Notes under the pieces: model-generated | The model's database searches: none | What the model was told of the DNA's origin: nothing | The model's input: only the letters and a program-made list of their open reading frames with translations | Position numbers and translations under genes: made by a program | Shown: positions 29,225 through 35,504 of the stretch, piece after piece | How positions within the stretch are numbered: the first letter of the stretch is position 1 | Layout of the letters: each line of letters starts with the position of its first letter | Assembly: GCA_018657645.1 (NCBI GenBank) | Contig: JABHWT010000447.1 | Location: 1-35,504 of the forward strand | Reading direction: 5' to 3' | Length of the DNA stretch: 35,504 bases | Source: Halieaceae bacterium | GTDB taxonomy: Bacteria > Pseudomonadota > Gammaproteobacteria > Pseudomonadales > Halieaceae

Positions 29225-29252
29225 ATATTGGTCCCATGCGGCCAATTTCAAG
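29225..29252 (-). promoter_or_regulatory. Sigma-32 (heat-shock) type promoter of dnaK
   Basis: On the minus strand CTTGAAA (29252-29246) is a perfect -35, followed by a 13-nt spacer and ACCAATAT (29232-29225), matching 6 of 8 positions of the CCCCATNT-type -10. It starts 2 bp past the grpE stop codon. Confidence 0.7.
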
Positions 29253-29253
29253 G

Positions 29254-29826
29254 CTAGTCCGCCGTTTTGCTTACTACAACCATCGCCGGGCGCACCAGGC
29301 GCGCATTGAGCGTATAGCCTTTTTGCATCACCATGGTGACGGTATTAGGTTCTACCTCGTTGTTCTCAACCATACTCATCGCCTGGTGGAACTGCGGATC
29401 GAAGGGCTCGCCCACCGGGTCTACGGCCTCGATATGGAATTTTTTCATCGCGTCGAAGAAACTCTTGAGTGTAAGTTCCACACCCTCTGCGATGGGCTTG
29501 ATCGCGTCGTCGCCCGAAGCGGCCTCCAGTGCGCGCTCAAGGTTGTCGACCACTGGCAGCAGCTCTTTGGCGAACTGTTCCAGGGCAAATTTACGGGCTT
29601 TTTCAACGTCCTGCTCAGCGCGACGCTTCACATTCTGGGCGTCTGCCTGAGCGCGCAGGGATGCCTCCTTTGCGACAAGTACATCATCCTGCAACTGGTT
29701 AACCACATCGGCCAGGGAGGGCTCCTCAGCCTCGCCCTCTACCTCGCCTGCCTCGACACTTTGCTCAGCCTCAGATTGCTCGCCTTCATGGCCCACCTCG
29801 GGCTGATCTGGATCTTGCTCGGTCAC
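29254..29826 (-). CDS. grpE: Nucleotide exchange factor GrpE
   Basis: The 190-residue dimeric co-chaperone (197 in E. coli) releases ADP from DnaK. It has an acidic, disordered N-terminus, a long helix ([34 protein letters not shown]..., about residues 40-85) and the beta-domain signature [17 protein letters not shown]...[23 protein letters not shown]. The start is set at the GTG at 29826 because GGAG lies 7 nt upstream; in-frame starts further upstream would encode an unrelated 25-residue tail and fall in the leader. A sigma-32 promoter is 143 bp upstream, giving a leader of about 135 nt. Confidence 0.95.
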   Translation of the reverse strand: MTEQDPDQPEVGHEGEQSEAEQSVEAGEVEGEAEEPSLADVVNQLQDDVLVAKEASLRAQADAQNVKRRAEQDVEKARKFALEQFAKELLPVVDNLERALEAASGDDAIKPIAEGVELTLKSFFDAMKKFHIEAVDPVGEPFDPQFHQAMSMVENNEVEPNTVTMVMQKGYTLNARLVRPAMVVVSKTAD

Positions 29827-29827
29827 T

Positions 29828-29849
29828 CTTGCACTCCATTTATTGCTAA
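29828..29849. promoter_or_regulatory. CIRCE-like half-sites with shortened spacer at the grpE ribosome binding site
   Basis: On the minus strand TTAGCAATA (29849-29841) and GAGTGCAAG (29836-29828) each match 7 of 9 bases of the CIRCE arms TTAGCACTC and GAGTGCTAA, with 6 contiguous matches each. The spacer is 4 bp instead of the canonical 9. The site covers the grpE Shine-Dalgarno. HrcA binding is uncertain. Confidence 0.25.
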
Positions 29850-29921
29850 AGAAGCCCGTCTGGCGTAATGCTTCCCCCTCCCGGAGGGGCATTAAACCCA
29901 ACAGACTCCATAGATATTTTG

Positions 29922-29950
29922 CAGTGCGCTATCAATTTTCAGTCGCACTG
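29922..29950. promoter_or_regulatory. Inverted repeat in the grpE leader
   Basis: CAGTGCG (29922-29928) and CGCACTG (29944-29950) are perfect inverted copies 15 bp apart, just downstream of the sigma-32 -10 element on the minus strand. A second hairpin-forming palindrome, CCCCTC-CCG-GAGGGG-like, lies at about 29875-29889. They could fold the leader RNA or bind a regulator. The arm order is opposite to CIRCE. Confidence 0.35.
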
Positions 29951-29968
29951 TTTTGCGCTTCAGGGGTG

Positions 29969-29996
29969 ATATGGGGGCGCCGACGTTTTTTTCAAG
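29969..29996 (-). promoter_or_regulatory. Sigma-32 (heat-shock) promoter of grpE
   Basis: On the minus strand CTTGAAA (29996-29990), a 13-nt spacer and CCCCATAT (29976-29969) match the sigma-32 consensus at every defined position. It lies between hrcA and grpE. Confidence 0.85.
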
Positions 29997-30029
29997 ACGT
30001 AGCACAGCAGATAATTGTATTTTTTAGCT

Positions 30030-31064
30030 TTAGCGCGAAAGCGCGGAACTCAACATTCTGGCCGTAATATCCACCACCGGAATTACCCGCTCGTAGGCCA
30101 TGCGGGTGGGACCAATGACACCCAGCACTCCCAGTGCCCTGGCGCCATTGTGATACTGGGCTGTTACCACGGAGTAATCCCCAAATACCTCGTAGCCGGC
30201 CTCCTCGCCAATAAATATCTGGATACCCTCTGCTCTGGCACAGCGCTCCAGTAGATGCAGCAGGTCTTTTTTTCGCTCGAAGGCCTCAAATAGCTCCCGT
30301 AGCTTGGCCAGCTCTTCCACGGTGGCGTTACCAAGCAACTGGGCCTCGCCGGCGACCAGACATTCTCCGGCGTTTTCTTTCTGGTCCAGAGCCTGGTTGG
30401 CGAGGACCAGAGTAGCCTGCATATAGCTGTCGATCCGGCTATGGGCCTCCTGCATTTCCCGCAGGATCTGCTGTTGGGCCAGTTCAAGGGGTTGACCGGC
30501 AAAGCGCTGATTAACCATCGCCGCAGCTTCGCGGAGCTCCGCCGCGGTGTAAACGCGCTGTGTGTGAATAATCCGGTTTTGCACCTCGCGCTCGTTAACC
30601 ACCAGAATGACCAATACCCGGTCGCCGGACAGGGGTAAAAACTCCACCTGACGCAATTGCTGGGACTCCTGCCGGGGCACTGTGACCAGCCCGGCCTGGG
30701 AGGTAATGTTAGACAGCAGCGACGAGGCCGCCTGCACTAATTCAGTGGCTGATTTATCGGGGTTCAGCTCCGTCCGCAAGGCCGATATGTCTGCATCTTC
30801 CGGTGGCCTGACCTGTAGCATGCTGTCGACAAACAGGCGATAACCCAAGGCCGTGGGGACACGCCCCGCCGAGGTGTGGGGAGACAGGAGATAGCCCCGC
30901 TCTTCCAGATCGGCCAGGACATTGCGGATTGTGGCTGCGCTGACGGGCAGCCCCGCCTCTTCCATAAGGGTGCGAGAGCCCACGGGTTGGCCGTCCCTGA
31001 TATGACGCTCAACCAGGGCCTTTAATAAAACGCGCGCGCGCTCCGAGATTTCGCTGCCTGCCAT
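30030..31064 (-). CDS. hrcA: Heat-inducible transcription repressor HrcA
   Basis: The 344-residue repressor normally binds CIRCE operators upstream of chaperone genes and needs GroE for activity. The N-terminal winged helix covers about 1-75 (SERARVLLKALVERHIRDGQPVGSRTL, AATIRNVLADLEERGYLLSPHTSAGRVPT). The rest is the HrcA GAF-like/dimerisation domain, ending GVIGPTRMAYERVIPVVD. GAAGG lies 6 nt before the ATG. Its place beside grpE-dnaK-dnaJ is typical of hrcA-bearing bacteria, but many gammaproteobacteria lack it. No canonical CIRCE is visible near hrcA, grpE or dnaK, while grpE and dnaK carry sigma-32 promoters. An 8-bp inverted repeat lies just upstream of hrcA. Confidence 0.97.
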   Translation of the reverse strand: MAGSEISERARVLLKALVERHIRDGQPVGSRTLMEEAGLPVSAATIRNVLADLEERGYLLSPHTSAGRVPTALGYRLFVDSMLQVRPPEDADISALRTELNPDKSATELVQAASSLLSNITSQAGLVTVPRQESQQLRQVEFLPLSGDRVLVILVVNEREVQNRIIHTQRVYTAAELREAAAMVNQRFAGQPLELAQQQILREMQEAHSRIDSYMQATLVLANQALDQKENAGECLVAGEAQLLGNATVEELAKLRELFEAFERKKDLLHLLERCARAEGIQIFIGEEAGYEVFGDYSVVTAQYHNGARALGVLGVIGPTRMAYERVIPVVDITARMLSSALSR

Positions 31065-31092
31065 TACAAGCCTTCATTAAGTGCTCACCTCA

Positions 31093-31123
31093 GGTTGTAA
31101 CACAGCGCCTGTAAATTACAACC
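31093..31123. promoter_or_regulatory. Long imperfect palindrome between hrcA and recN
   Basis: GGTTGTAA (31093-31100) and TTACAACC (31116-31123) are perfect inverted arms. Inside them ACAG-CGC-CTGT continues the symmetry with a 2-nt bulge. It lies 29-59 bp upstream of the hrcA ATG in the divergent hrcA-recN region, where an operator would sit. It is not a CIRCE sequence. Confidence 0.5.
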
Positions 31124-31161
31124 GATAGCGAGAATAATTTAATCAATGACGTGGGCTGGTG

Positions 31162-31195
31162 TTTATGCAAGGCTATAACTGGGGTATAAATAGCC
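31162..31195 (+). promoter_or_regulatory. Possible recN promoter with flanking inverted repeat
   Basis: TATAAA (31185-31190) could be a -10 region, with a poor -35 (TTTATG, 31162-31167) 17 bp upstream. GGCTAT (31171-31176) and ATAGCC (31190-31195) form an inverted repeat around it. No LexA box of the CTG-N10-CAG type is present. Confidence 0.35.
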
Positions 31196-31215
31196 AAACA
31201 GGACAATTTGCCTTT

Positions 31216-32874
31216 ATGCTCAGCCACCTCAGTATCAGTAATTACACCATCGTCTCCTCCCTGGAAATGGAGTTTGAGGCCGGCATGACCGTGATCACCG
31301 GTGAAACCGGGGCCGGAAAGTCCATTATGCTCGATGCCCTGAGCCTGTGTCTGGGCGACCGGGCCGACCCCAAGGCCGTGAGACAGAACTGTGATCGGGC
31401 CGAGATCAATGCCAGCTTTGATATCAGCGCTATTCCAGCGGCCCGCCAATACCTCGAATCTCGCGACCTGATTACCGGCGAGGAATGTATTTTACGCCGC
31501 GTGATCACAGCTGAGGGAAGAAGCCGCGCCTATATTAACGGCAGTGCCTCCACCTTGCAGGACTGTGCTGAGCTGGGCGCGATGTTAATCGACGTTCACA
31601 ATCAGCACGCCCACCAGTCGCTCCTGCGCAAGGAGGTACAGCGCCAGTTACTCGACGCCTTTGCCAACCTGCACAACAGCACCCGGCAACTGGAGCAGAT
31701 TGCATCGGACTGGCTTCGCACCCGACGCGAACGGGAAATGCTGCTTGGCGCCAGCGACGACCACGGCGCTCGTATTCAGCTCCTGTCCTATCAAATTAGC
31801 GAATTGGACGAATTAGCCCTGGCCCCGGACGAACTGGCGGCCCTGGAGAAAGAGCAGAAGACCCTGGCCAATGCCGAGGAGATTTTGCAATCTGCTCACC
31901 GGGCCCTGGAACTATGCGAGGCGCAGGAAGCGGGTACACGACAGGCACTGCAACTACTGCAGAGTGACGCACATGTTGCCCAAACAGCCGCAAACGCAAG
32001 AGATCTGCTGGACTCAGCGGCCATTCAACTCAACGAAGCCCGGGATGAAATTCAGCGTTATATCGACACCGTGAAAATCGACCCACAGCGACTGGAGAGC
32101 GTGCAGAGAAGGTTAGAGCTTGTTTATGACATAGCCCGCAAACACAAGGTGAAGCCGGAGCAACTGACAACCCTGCACACGAGCCTGCAAAGTGAAATTC
32201 AAGGACTGGCCGACAGCAGCGAGCGCCTGGATGAATTTGAGCAACAAATGGCAGACCTGGCCAGCCGCTACCAGCAGGCCGCCTCAAAACTGAGCAAACA
32301 GCGCCGCAGCGCGGCCAAAAAGCTGGTAAAGAAAGTGAGTGTCCAACTGGCCACCCTGGCCATGGAACAGTGCACTTTTGAGATTGCGCTCCACCCCAGG
32401 GCATCCGACGACCCGCACCCCCATGGGCAGGAGGATATCGAATTTCTGATCAGCACCAATCCCGGCGCCTCGCCCCAGTCATTGGGGAAAATAGCTTCGG
32501 GCGGCGAACTATCCCGTATCAGCCTGGCTATTGGCGTAGTGACCGCCAGTACCGGGGCCGTATCCAGTATGGTTTTCGACGAGGTGGATGTGGGCATCGG
32601 TGGCGCCGTGGCTGAAGTGGTGGGAAAACTACTGCGCACCCTGGCCGACCAGGCGCAGGTGCTGTGTGTAACCCATTTGCCCCAGGTAGCGGCCCAGGGC
32701 CACCACCATTTACAGGTAACCAAAACCAGTGCTGACAGCTCGGTGGAGGCTACTTTGAGCCGGCTCGACCAACAGAACAAGGTTCGCGAAATTGCCCGTA
32801 TGCTGGGCGGTATAAAGGTGACCGAGCAGTCGCTGGCTCATGCCCGGGAAATGGTCGAAAGCTCCGCTACCTAA
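31216..32874 (+). CDS. recN: DNA repair protein RecN
   Basis: This 552-residue SMC-like ATPase (553 in E. coli) takes part in recombinational repair of double-strand breaks. The N-terminal Walker A is in MTVITGETGAGKSIMLDAL, followed by NQHAHQSLL and long coiled-coil stretches (about residues 150-370). The C-terminal ATPase half has ASGGELSRISLAI (signature) and MVFDEVDVGIGG (Walker B), then CVTHLPQVAAQGHHH. The ATG at 31216 (MLSHLSISNYTIV) gives the family N-terminus; an in-frame ATG at 31159 would add 19 unrelated residues. The gene diverges from hrcA and converges with fur. Confidence 0.97.
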   Translation: MLSHLSISNYTIVSSLEMEFEAGMTVITGETGAGKSIMLDALSLCLGDRADPKAVRQNCDRAEINASFDISAIPAARQYLESRDLITGEECILRRVITAEGRSRAYINGSASTLQDCAELGAMLIDVHNQHAHQSLLRKEVQRQLLDAFANLHNSTRQLEQIASDWLRTRREREMLLGASDDHGARIQLLSYQISELDELALAPDELAALEKEQKTLANAEEILQSAHRALELCEAQEAGTRQALQLLQSDAHVAQTAANARDLLDSAAIQLNEARDEIQRYIDTVKIDPQRLESVQRRLELVYDIARKHKVKPEQLTTLHTSLQSEIQGLADSSERLDEFEQQMADLASRYQQAASKLSKQRRSAAKKLVKKVSVQLATLAMEQCTFEIALHPRASDDPHPHGQEDIEFLISTNPGASPQSLGKIASGGELSRISLAIGVVTASTGAVSSMVFDEVDVGIGGAVAEVVGKLLRTLADQAQVLCVTHLPQVAAQGHHHLQVTKTSADSSVEATLSRLDQQNKVREIARMLGGIKVTEQSLAHAREMVESSAT

Positions 32875-32875
32875 C

Positions 32876-33020
32876 AGCAGCGTGTTGAAAAAGTCTCTTC
32901 CCGAGTGCAGTACGAGGCGTTTTCAGGGGAAAAAGCGGAGTTTATATGCCAATAAATGAGCATTTTGAGCCTGGAAACAACGAAGTAATGTGCTGCCAGA
33001 GGGTTTTTCAGCACGCTGCT
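32876..33020. mobile_element. 145-bp element with 17-bp terminal inverted repeats (MITE- or REP-like) between recN and fur
   Basis: AGCAGCGTGTTGAAAAA (32876-32892) recurs inverted at 33004-33020 with one mismatch. Further in, GTTTTCAGG (about 32919-32927) and CCTGGAAAC (about 32970-32978) pair with one mismatch, so much of the element can fold into a long imperfect hairpin around a loop of about 40 nt. It encodes nothing. It fills the gap between convergent recN and fur and includes the last bases of fur up to its stop, so it may also act as a two-way terminator. No target-site duplication was identified. Confidence 0.6.
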
Positions 33021-33438
33021 AGTCGTCGCTGCTTTTTCGCACATAGAGCACCAATGAGTGGTCTATCAACTCAAACCCATGCTCCTGTGCTATCTGACGC
33101 TGACGCTCTTCTATCAGGGAGTCGGAAAACTCGATAACCTCACCTGAGGACAGGCAGACCATGTGATCGTGGTGATCATCCTTGGCTATTTCAAACATTG
33201 AGTGGCCTGTCTCAAAATTATGCCGGGTCACAATCCCCGCCGTCTCAAACTGGGTGAGAACCCTGTAGACAGTGGCCAGGCCAACATCTTCGCCCGATTG
33301 CAGCAGGGCACGATACACATCCTCTGCGCTCATATGCCGACTGCCAGGATCCGCAGATTCGAGGATTTGCAGGATCTTGATACGCGGCAATGTCACTTTC
33401 AAACCCGCGTTGCGCAACTCTTGATTTTCGGCAGCCAT
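33019..33438 (-). CDS. fur: Ferric uptake regulator Fur
   Basis: The 139-residue metal-dependent repressor of iron uptake genes has the winged helix (about 1-85: GLKVTLPRIKILQILE, DVGLATVYRVLTQFETAGIV) and the dimerisation/metal domain with DDHHDHMVCLSSGEVIEF. Only the first Cys of the CxxC seen in E. coli Fur is kept (CLSS), as also in Pseudomonas Fur, so structural zinc bound by that pair is not expected. AGGA lies 5 nt before the ATG. It is divergent from bamE (115 bp between starts), the usual fur-omlA arrangement. The fur stop codon touches the end of the 145-bp repeat element. Confidence 0.97.
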   Translation of the reverse strand: MAAENQELRNAGLKVTLPRIKILQILESADPGSRHMSAEDVYRALLQSGEDVGLATVYRVLTQFETAGIVTRHNFETGHSMFEIAKDDHHDHMVCLSSGEVIEFSDSLIEERQRQIAQEHGFELIDHSLVLYVRKSSDD

Positions 33439-33553
33439 GGCTATCCTATAGTCGTTGCTGAATCAGCGGCGCATGAACCGGTTGCCCGCTGGGGCTTCTC
33501 TACGGTGTAATGTAGAGGTATCATGCCATCCGAACCAACGAAGTGGAAGCTTA

Positions 33554-33955
33554 ATGCAAATGCGTATCATATTCATCTCCCTTGCAATCCTCTGCCTGAG
33601 TGCCTGTGGGGTAGTGGGTTTCCCCGGCGTTTATCGCATCAACGTGGAGCAAGGCAATATCGTGACGCAGGAAATGGTCGATCAGCTTAAGCCCGGCATG
33701 AGCCCACGGCAGGTGAAATTTATTCTGGGCACCCCGCTCATAGAGGACAGCTTCAACAAGAATCGCTGGGACTACAGCTACATGGTGCGCAACGGGTTGA
33801 CTGTCATCAACGAAACCCGGCTGTCGGTGTTCTTCGAGGACGATAAGCTGACTCACTTTGCCGGCAGCCTTTCACCCTCGCCGGAAGACAGCGAGACCGA
33901 GGAAGACAGCGAGACCGAGGAAACCACGGAAGACGAGAGTAGCGACGAGGGTTAA
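33554..33955 (+). CDS. bamE: Outer membrane protein assembly factor BamE (SmpA/OmlA lipoprotein)
   Basis: This 133-residue lipoprotein belongs to the beta-barrel assembly (BAM) complex. The lipobox LSAC follows a short signal sequence; Cys19 would be lipidated. The fold is recognised by QLKPGMSPRQVKFILGTPLIEDSFNKNRWDYSYMV. The last about 25 residues are an acidic tail containing two identical 18-bp units (33884-33901 and 33902-33919) encoding EDSETE, longer than in E. coli BamE. The ATG at 33554 is taken; an ATG at 33560 is better spaced from GGAAG (33545-33549) and equally possible. Its stop overlaps that of rnfH, which converges on it. Confidence 0.95.
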   Translation: MQMRIIFISLAILCLSACGVVGFPGVYRINVEQGNIVTQEMVDQLKPGMSPRQVKFILGTPLIEDSFNKNRWDYSYMVRNGLTVINETRLSVFFEDDKLTHFAGSLSPSPEDSETEEDSETEETTEDESSDEG

Positions 33956-34269
33956 CCCGCCTTCTTTTTGGCCCGCCGCTCGCGTGCCTCGGCTGCCCTA
34001 ATTCTGCGCACTTCCTTGGGGTCCACGAGTAACGGGCGATAAATTTCCACCCTGTCTCCGGCCTGCAGCACCTGACTTTTATCGACCGCTTTACCAAATA
34101 TTCCTAAATTAGCCTGATCCAGATCCAGGCCGTCAAAGCTCTTTTCGATGCCCGACTGCCTGGCAGCCTCTATGGCCGTAGTGCCCGGCGCAACGTCCAC
34201 GACGACAATAGACTGGCGCTCGGCCAGGGCATACGCCACTTCGACACATAGGGTTTGATTTTCTGTCAT
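33952..34269 (-). CDS. rnfH: RnfH/RatB family ubiquitin-fold protein
   Basis: This 105-residue protein of the UPF0125 family has a beta-grasp (ubiquitin-like) fold, shown by VEVAYALAERQSIVVVDVAPGTTAIEAARQSG and GIFGKAVDKSQVLQAGDRVEIYRPLLVDPKEVRRIRAAEARERRAKK. The basic C-terminal tail is typical. The ATG at 34269 starts 4 bp after the ratA stop, so the pair is translated from one mRNA, as in many gammaproteobacteria. Cellular function is poorly defined; a toxin-antitoxin role suggested for ratAB is not established. Confidence 0.93.
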   Translation of the reverse strand: MTENQTLCVEVAYALAERQSIVVVDVAPGTTAIEAARQSGIEKSFDGLDLDQANLGIFGKAVDKSQVLQAGDRVEIYRPLLVDPKEVRRIRAAEARERRAKKKAG

Positions 34270-34273
34270 TGAT

Positions 34274-34705
34274 TCAACCGTACACCTGTTTTGCCCGTTT
34301 GCCCAAGGCATCGATCAGATTATTTGTCACCCGATTAAACAACTTGGCTGCCGCCATTCCCCGCACGGCGCCGCTGACGCCAAATTCGATTTGCAAGCTG
34401 ACCTTGCAGGCGTCATCGCCCAGTGCCATAAATCCCCACTGCCCCTCAAAATGATCAAAGGGGCCGTCGATCAACTCCAGTTTGATGGCCCGCGACTCCA
34501 GCGACCGGTTGCGGGTACTGAAACTGTGCCTGAGGCCGCCCCTGGCCAGGTCCAGCCGCGCCTCCAGAACACCCTCCTCCCGGCGCAATATTTCGGCACC
34601 CACACAGCCGTCCATGTATTGCGGGTAGGCTTCGATGTCGCTGACCAGCTCAAAAATCTGCTGCGCGCGATAGGGCAGCAACGCGCTGCGATCAATCAGG
34701 GTCAT
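34274..34705 (-). CDS. ratA: RatA/COQ10-like START-domain protein
   Basis: The 143-residue protein of the polyketide cyclase/START superfamily has MTLIDRSALLPYRAQQIFELVSDIEAYPQYMDGC at the start and SLQIEFGVSGAVRGMAAAKLFNRVTNNLIDALGKRAKQVYG at the end. Relatives bind ubiquinone (COQ10) or, in E. coli, were reported to block 70S ribosome assembly (RatA). It heads the ratA-rnfH pair. smpB, often divergent from ratA, is not in the window; a transporter gene lies 77 bp upstream instead. Confidence 0.93.
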   Translation of the reverse strand: MTLIDRSALLPYRAQQIFELVSDIEAYPQYMDGCVGAEILRREEGVLEARLDLARGGLRHSFSTRNRSLESRAIKLELIDGPFDHFEGQWGFMALGDDACKVSLQIEFGVSGAVRGMAAAKLFNRVTNNLIDALGKRAKQVYG

Positions 34706-34782
34706 AATTTGACAGATGTCTGGCGGTTATCCGCGACGATCGGGTACCGATCTGCATTGAAGTTGCTACCCATTATTATGGC

Positions 34783-35504
34783 TCATGTCACTAATGCTAC
34801 CAGCATAACCAGTACAATAGCTGGCGGTGCAATATACCGCAGACAGCGTTGCCATAGTGAGAAAAACAATTCTGTTTCGCGATCGAGTTGCACCCGCAAC
34901 AGCTCGGGTCGCATCCGCCAGCCAACAAATACAGCAATTATCAGCGCTACCAGAGGTAATAAGAAGTCAGCAGTGACGACTTCCAGAAACTGGAACAAGT
35001 TCCATTTTCCAAACCACGTGACCTCGCTCCACGCACCCAGCGACATAATTACGCCCAGGCCCAATAGCCACACCACAAGCCCGACCACCAGCACCGAGGG
35101 TAATCGCCGCCAGGACGCGCCCTGCATCAGCATTCCAGTTAGCGAATCCAGTATTGCAACCACCGAACCCAGCGCCGCCACCGTTACCAGCACAAAGAAC
35201 AGGGTGCCGTACAGATTGCCCTGCGCAATGTTGCCAAAGGCATAGGGCACGCTGATAAACATTAACCCCGGCCCCATGGACGGCGCGACATTCAGGGCAA
35301 ATACAATCGGAAAAATCGCCAGCCCCGCCAGCAGCGATACCAGGGTATCAAATACGGCAACGGCAGCCACCGTGCGCCCCATGGGAATGCGATCGGGTGC
35401 GTAGGCTCCATAGCTGATGCCAACACCCACCCCAATACCCAGAGTGAAAAAAGCGTGACCCAGAGCAACCAGTACCGTGCGGGGGGTAAAATCAATCCAC
35501 TTGA
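34783..35504 (-). CDS. Sodium-dependent transporter (SNF/NSS family), C-terminal part
   Basis: At least 239 residues of an inner-membrane Na+-coupled amino-acid-type symporter are encoded; the reading frame continues open past the right edge, so the N-terminal half is outside. Visible signatures include LVALGHAFFTLGIGVGVGISYGAY, FIPV-like membrane helices, GLMFISVPYAFGN and LDSLTGML. About six or seven membrane helices remain. The substrate cannot be told. No Shine-Dalgarno or start is visible because the 5' end is missing. Confidence 0.9.
   Translation of the reverse strand, partial: KWIDFTPRTVLVALGHAFFTLGIGVGVGISYGAYAPDRIPMGRTVAAVAVFDTLVSLLAGLAIFPIVFALNVAPSMGPGLMFISVPYAFGNIAQGNLYGTLFFVLVTVAALGSVVAILDSLTGMLMQGASWRRLPSVLVVGLVVWLLGLGVIMSLGAWSEVTWFGKWNLFQFLEVVTADFLLPLVALIIAVFVGWRMRPELLRVQLDRETELFFSLWQRCLRYIAPPAIVLVMLVALVT

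Noticed and set aside
29827-29901. Upstream extension of GrpE by 25 residues
   Set aside because: The extension lies in the leader between the sigma-32 promoter and a GTG with a well-placed GGAG, and does not resemble GrpE N-termini.
31178-31205. A LexA (SOS) box upstream of recN
   Set aside because: CTG at about 31180 is not followed by CAG after 10 bases; the nearest CAG is 17 bases away.

Overview
The window looks like chromosomal DNA of a marine-type gammaproteobacterium. The right half keeps the Pseudomonas-like order dapB-dnaJ-dnaK-grpE / recN-fur-bamE(omlA)-rnfH-ratA, but with an hrcA gene between grpE and recN. The fatty-acid and CoA gene content is typical of Halieaceae/Cellvibrionales-like lineages; that placement is inference from gene content and order only. 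No rRNA, tRNA, CRISPR array, insertion sequence or prophage was recognised.

Layout. (1) Bases 1-617: 5' part of a multi-pass membrane protein on the minus strand, running off the left edge. (2) Bases 783-13529: five co-directional genes that read as a signalling and secretion block. They are a REC-GGDEF-EAL cyclic-di-GMP response regulator, a secreted S8 (subtilisin-like) protease 30 bp behind it, a small exported protein made largely of nine tandem 13-residue AGFKWGIR-type repeats and closed by a strong terminator, and two large periplasmic beta-propeller sensor kinases. The first kinase is a full hybrid with REC and HPt; the second has a HisKA_2-like transmitter only. (3) Bases 13581-18767: enoyl-CoA hydratase, Tag glycosylase, a MATE exporter, a regulator with two TetR DNA-binding domains fused in one chain, and the TesB thioesterase. 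(4) Bases 18868-24068, minus strand: a probable operon of a PimC/PimD-like acyl-CoA dehydrogenase pair, a luciferase-like flavin oxidoreductase and AceK. It suggests acyl-CoA breakdown tied to the glyoxylate branch. (5) Bases 24303-31064, minus strand: hrcA, grpE, dnaK, dnaJ, dapB and a cysteine-less CnoX-type thioredoxin-TPR protein. grpE and dnaK each have a clear sigma-32-type promoter. (6) Bases 31216-35504: recN, a 145-bp element with terminal inverted repeats, fur, bamE, rnfH, ratA and the C-terminal part of an SNF-family sodium-dependent transporter running off the right edge.

The most unusual part is the signalling/secretion block, above all the repeat protein, whose family I do not recognise. 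Its neighbours suggest a surface or matrix protein, or a multi-copy peptide precursor, handled by the adjacent protease and controlled by two-component and c-di-GMP signalling. That functional link is a hypothesis drawn from gene context.
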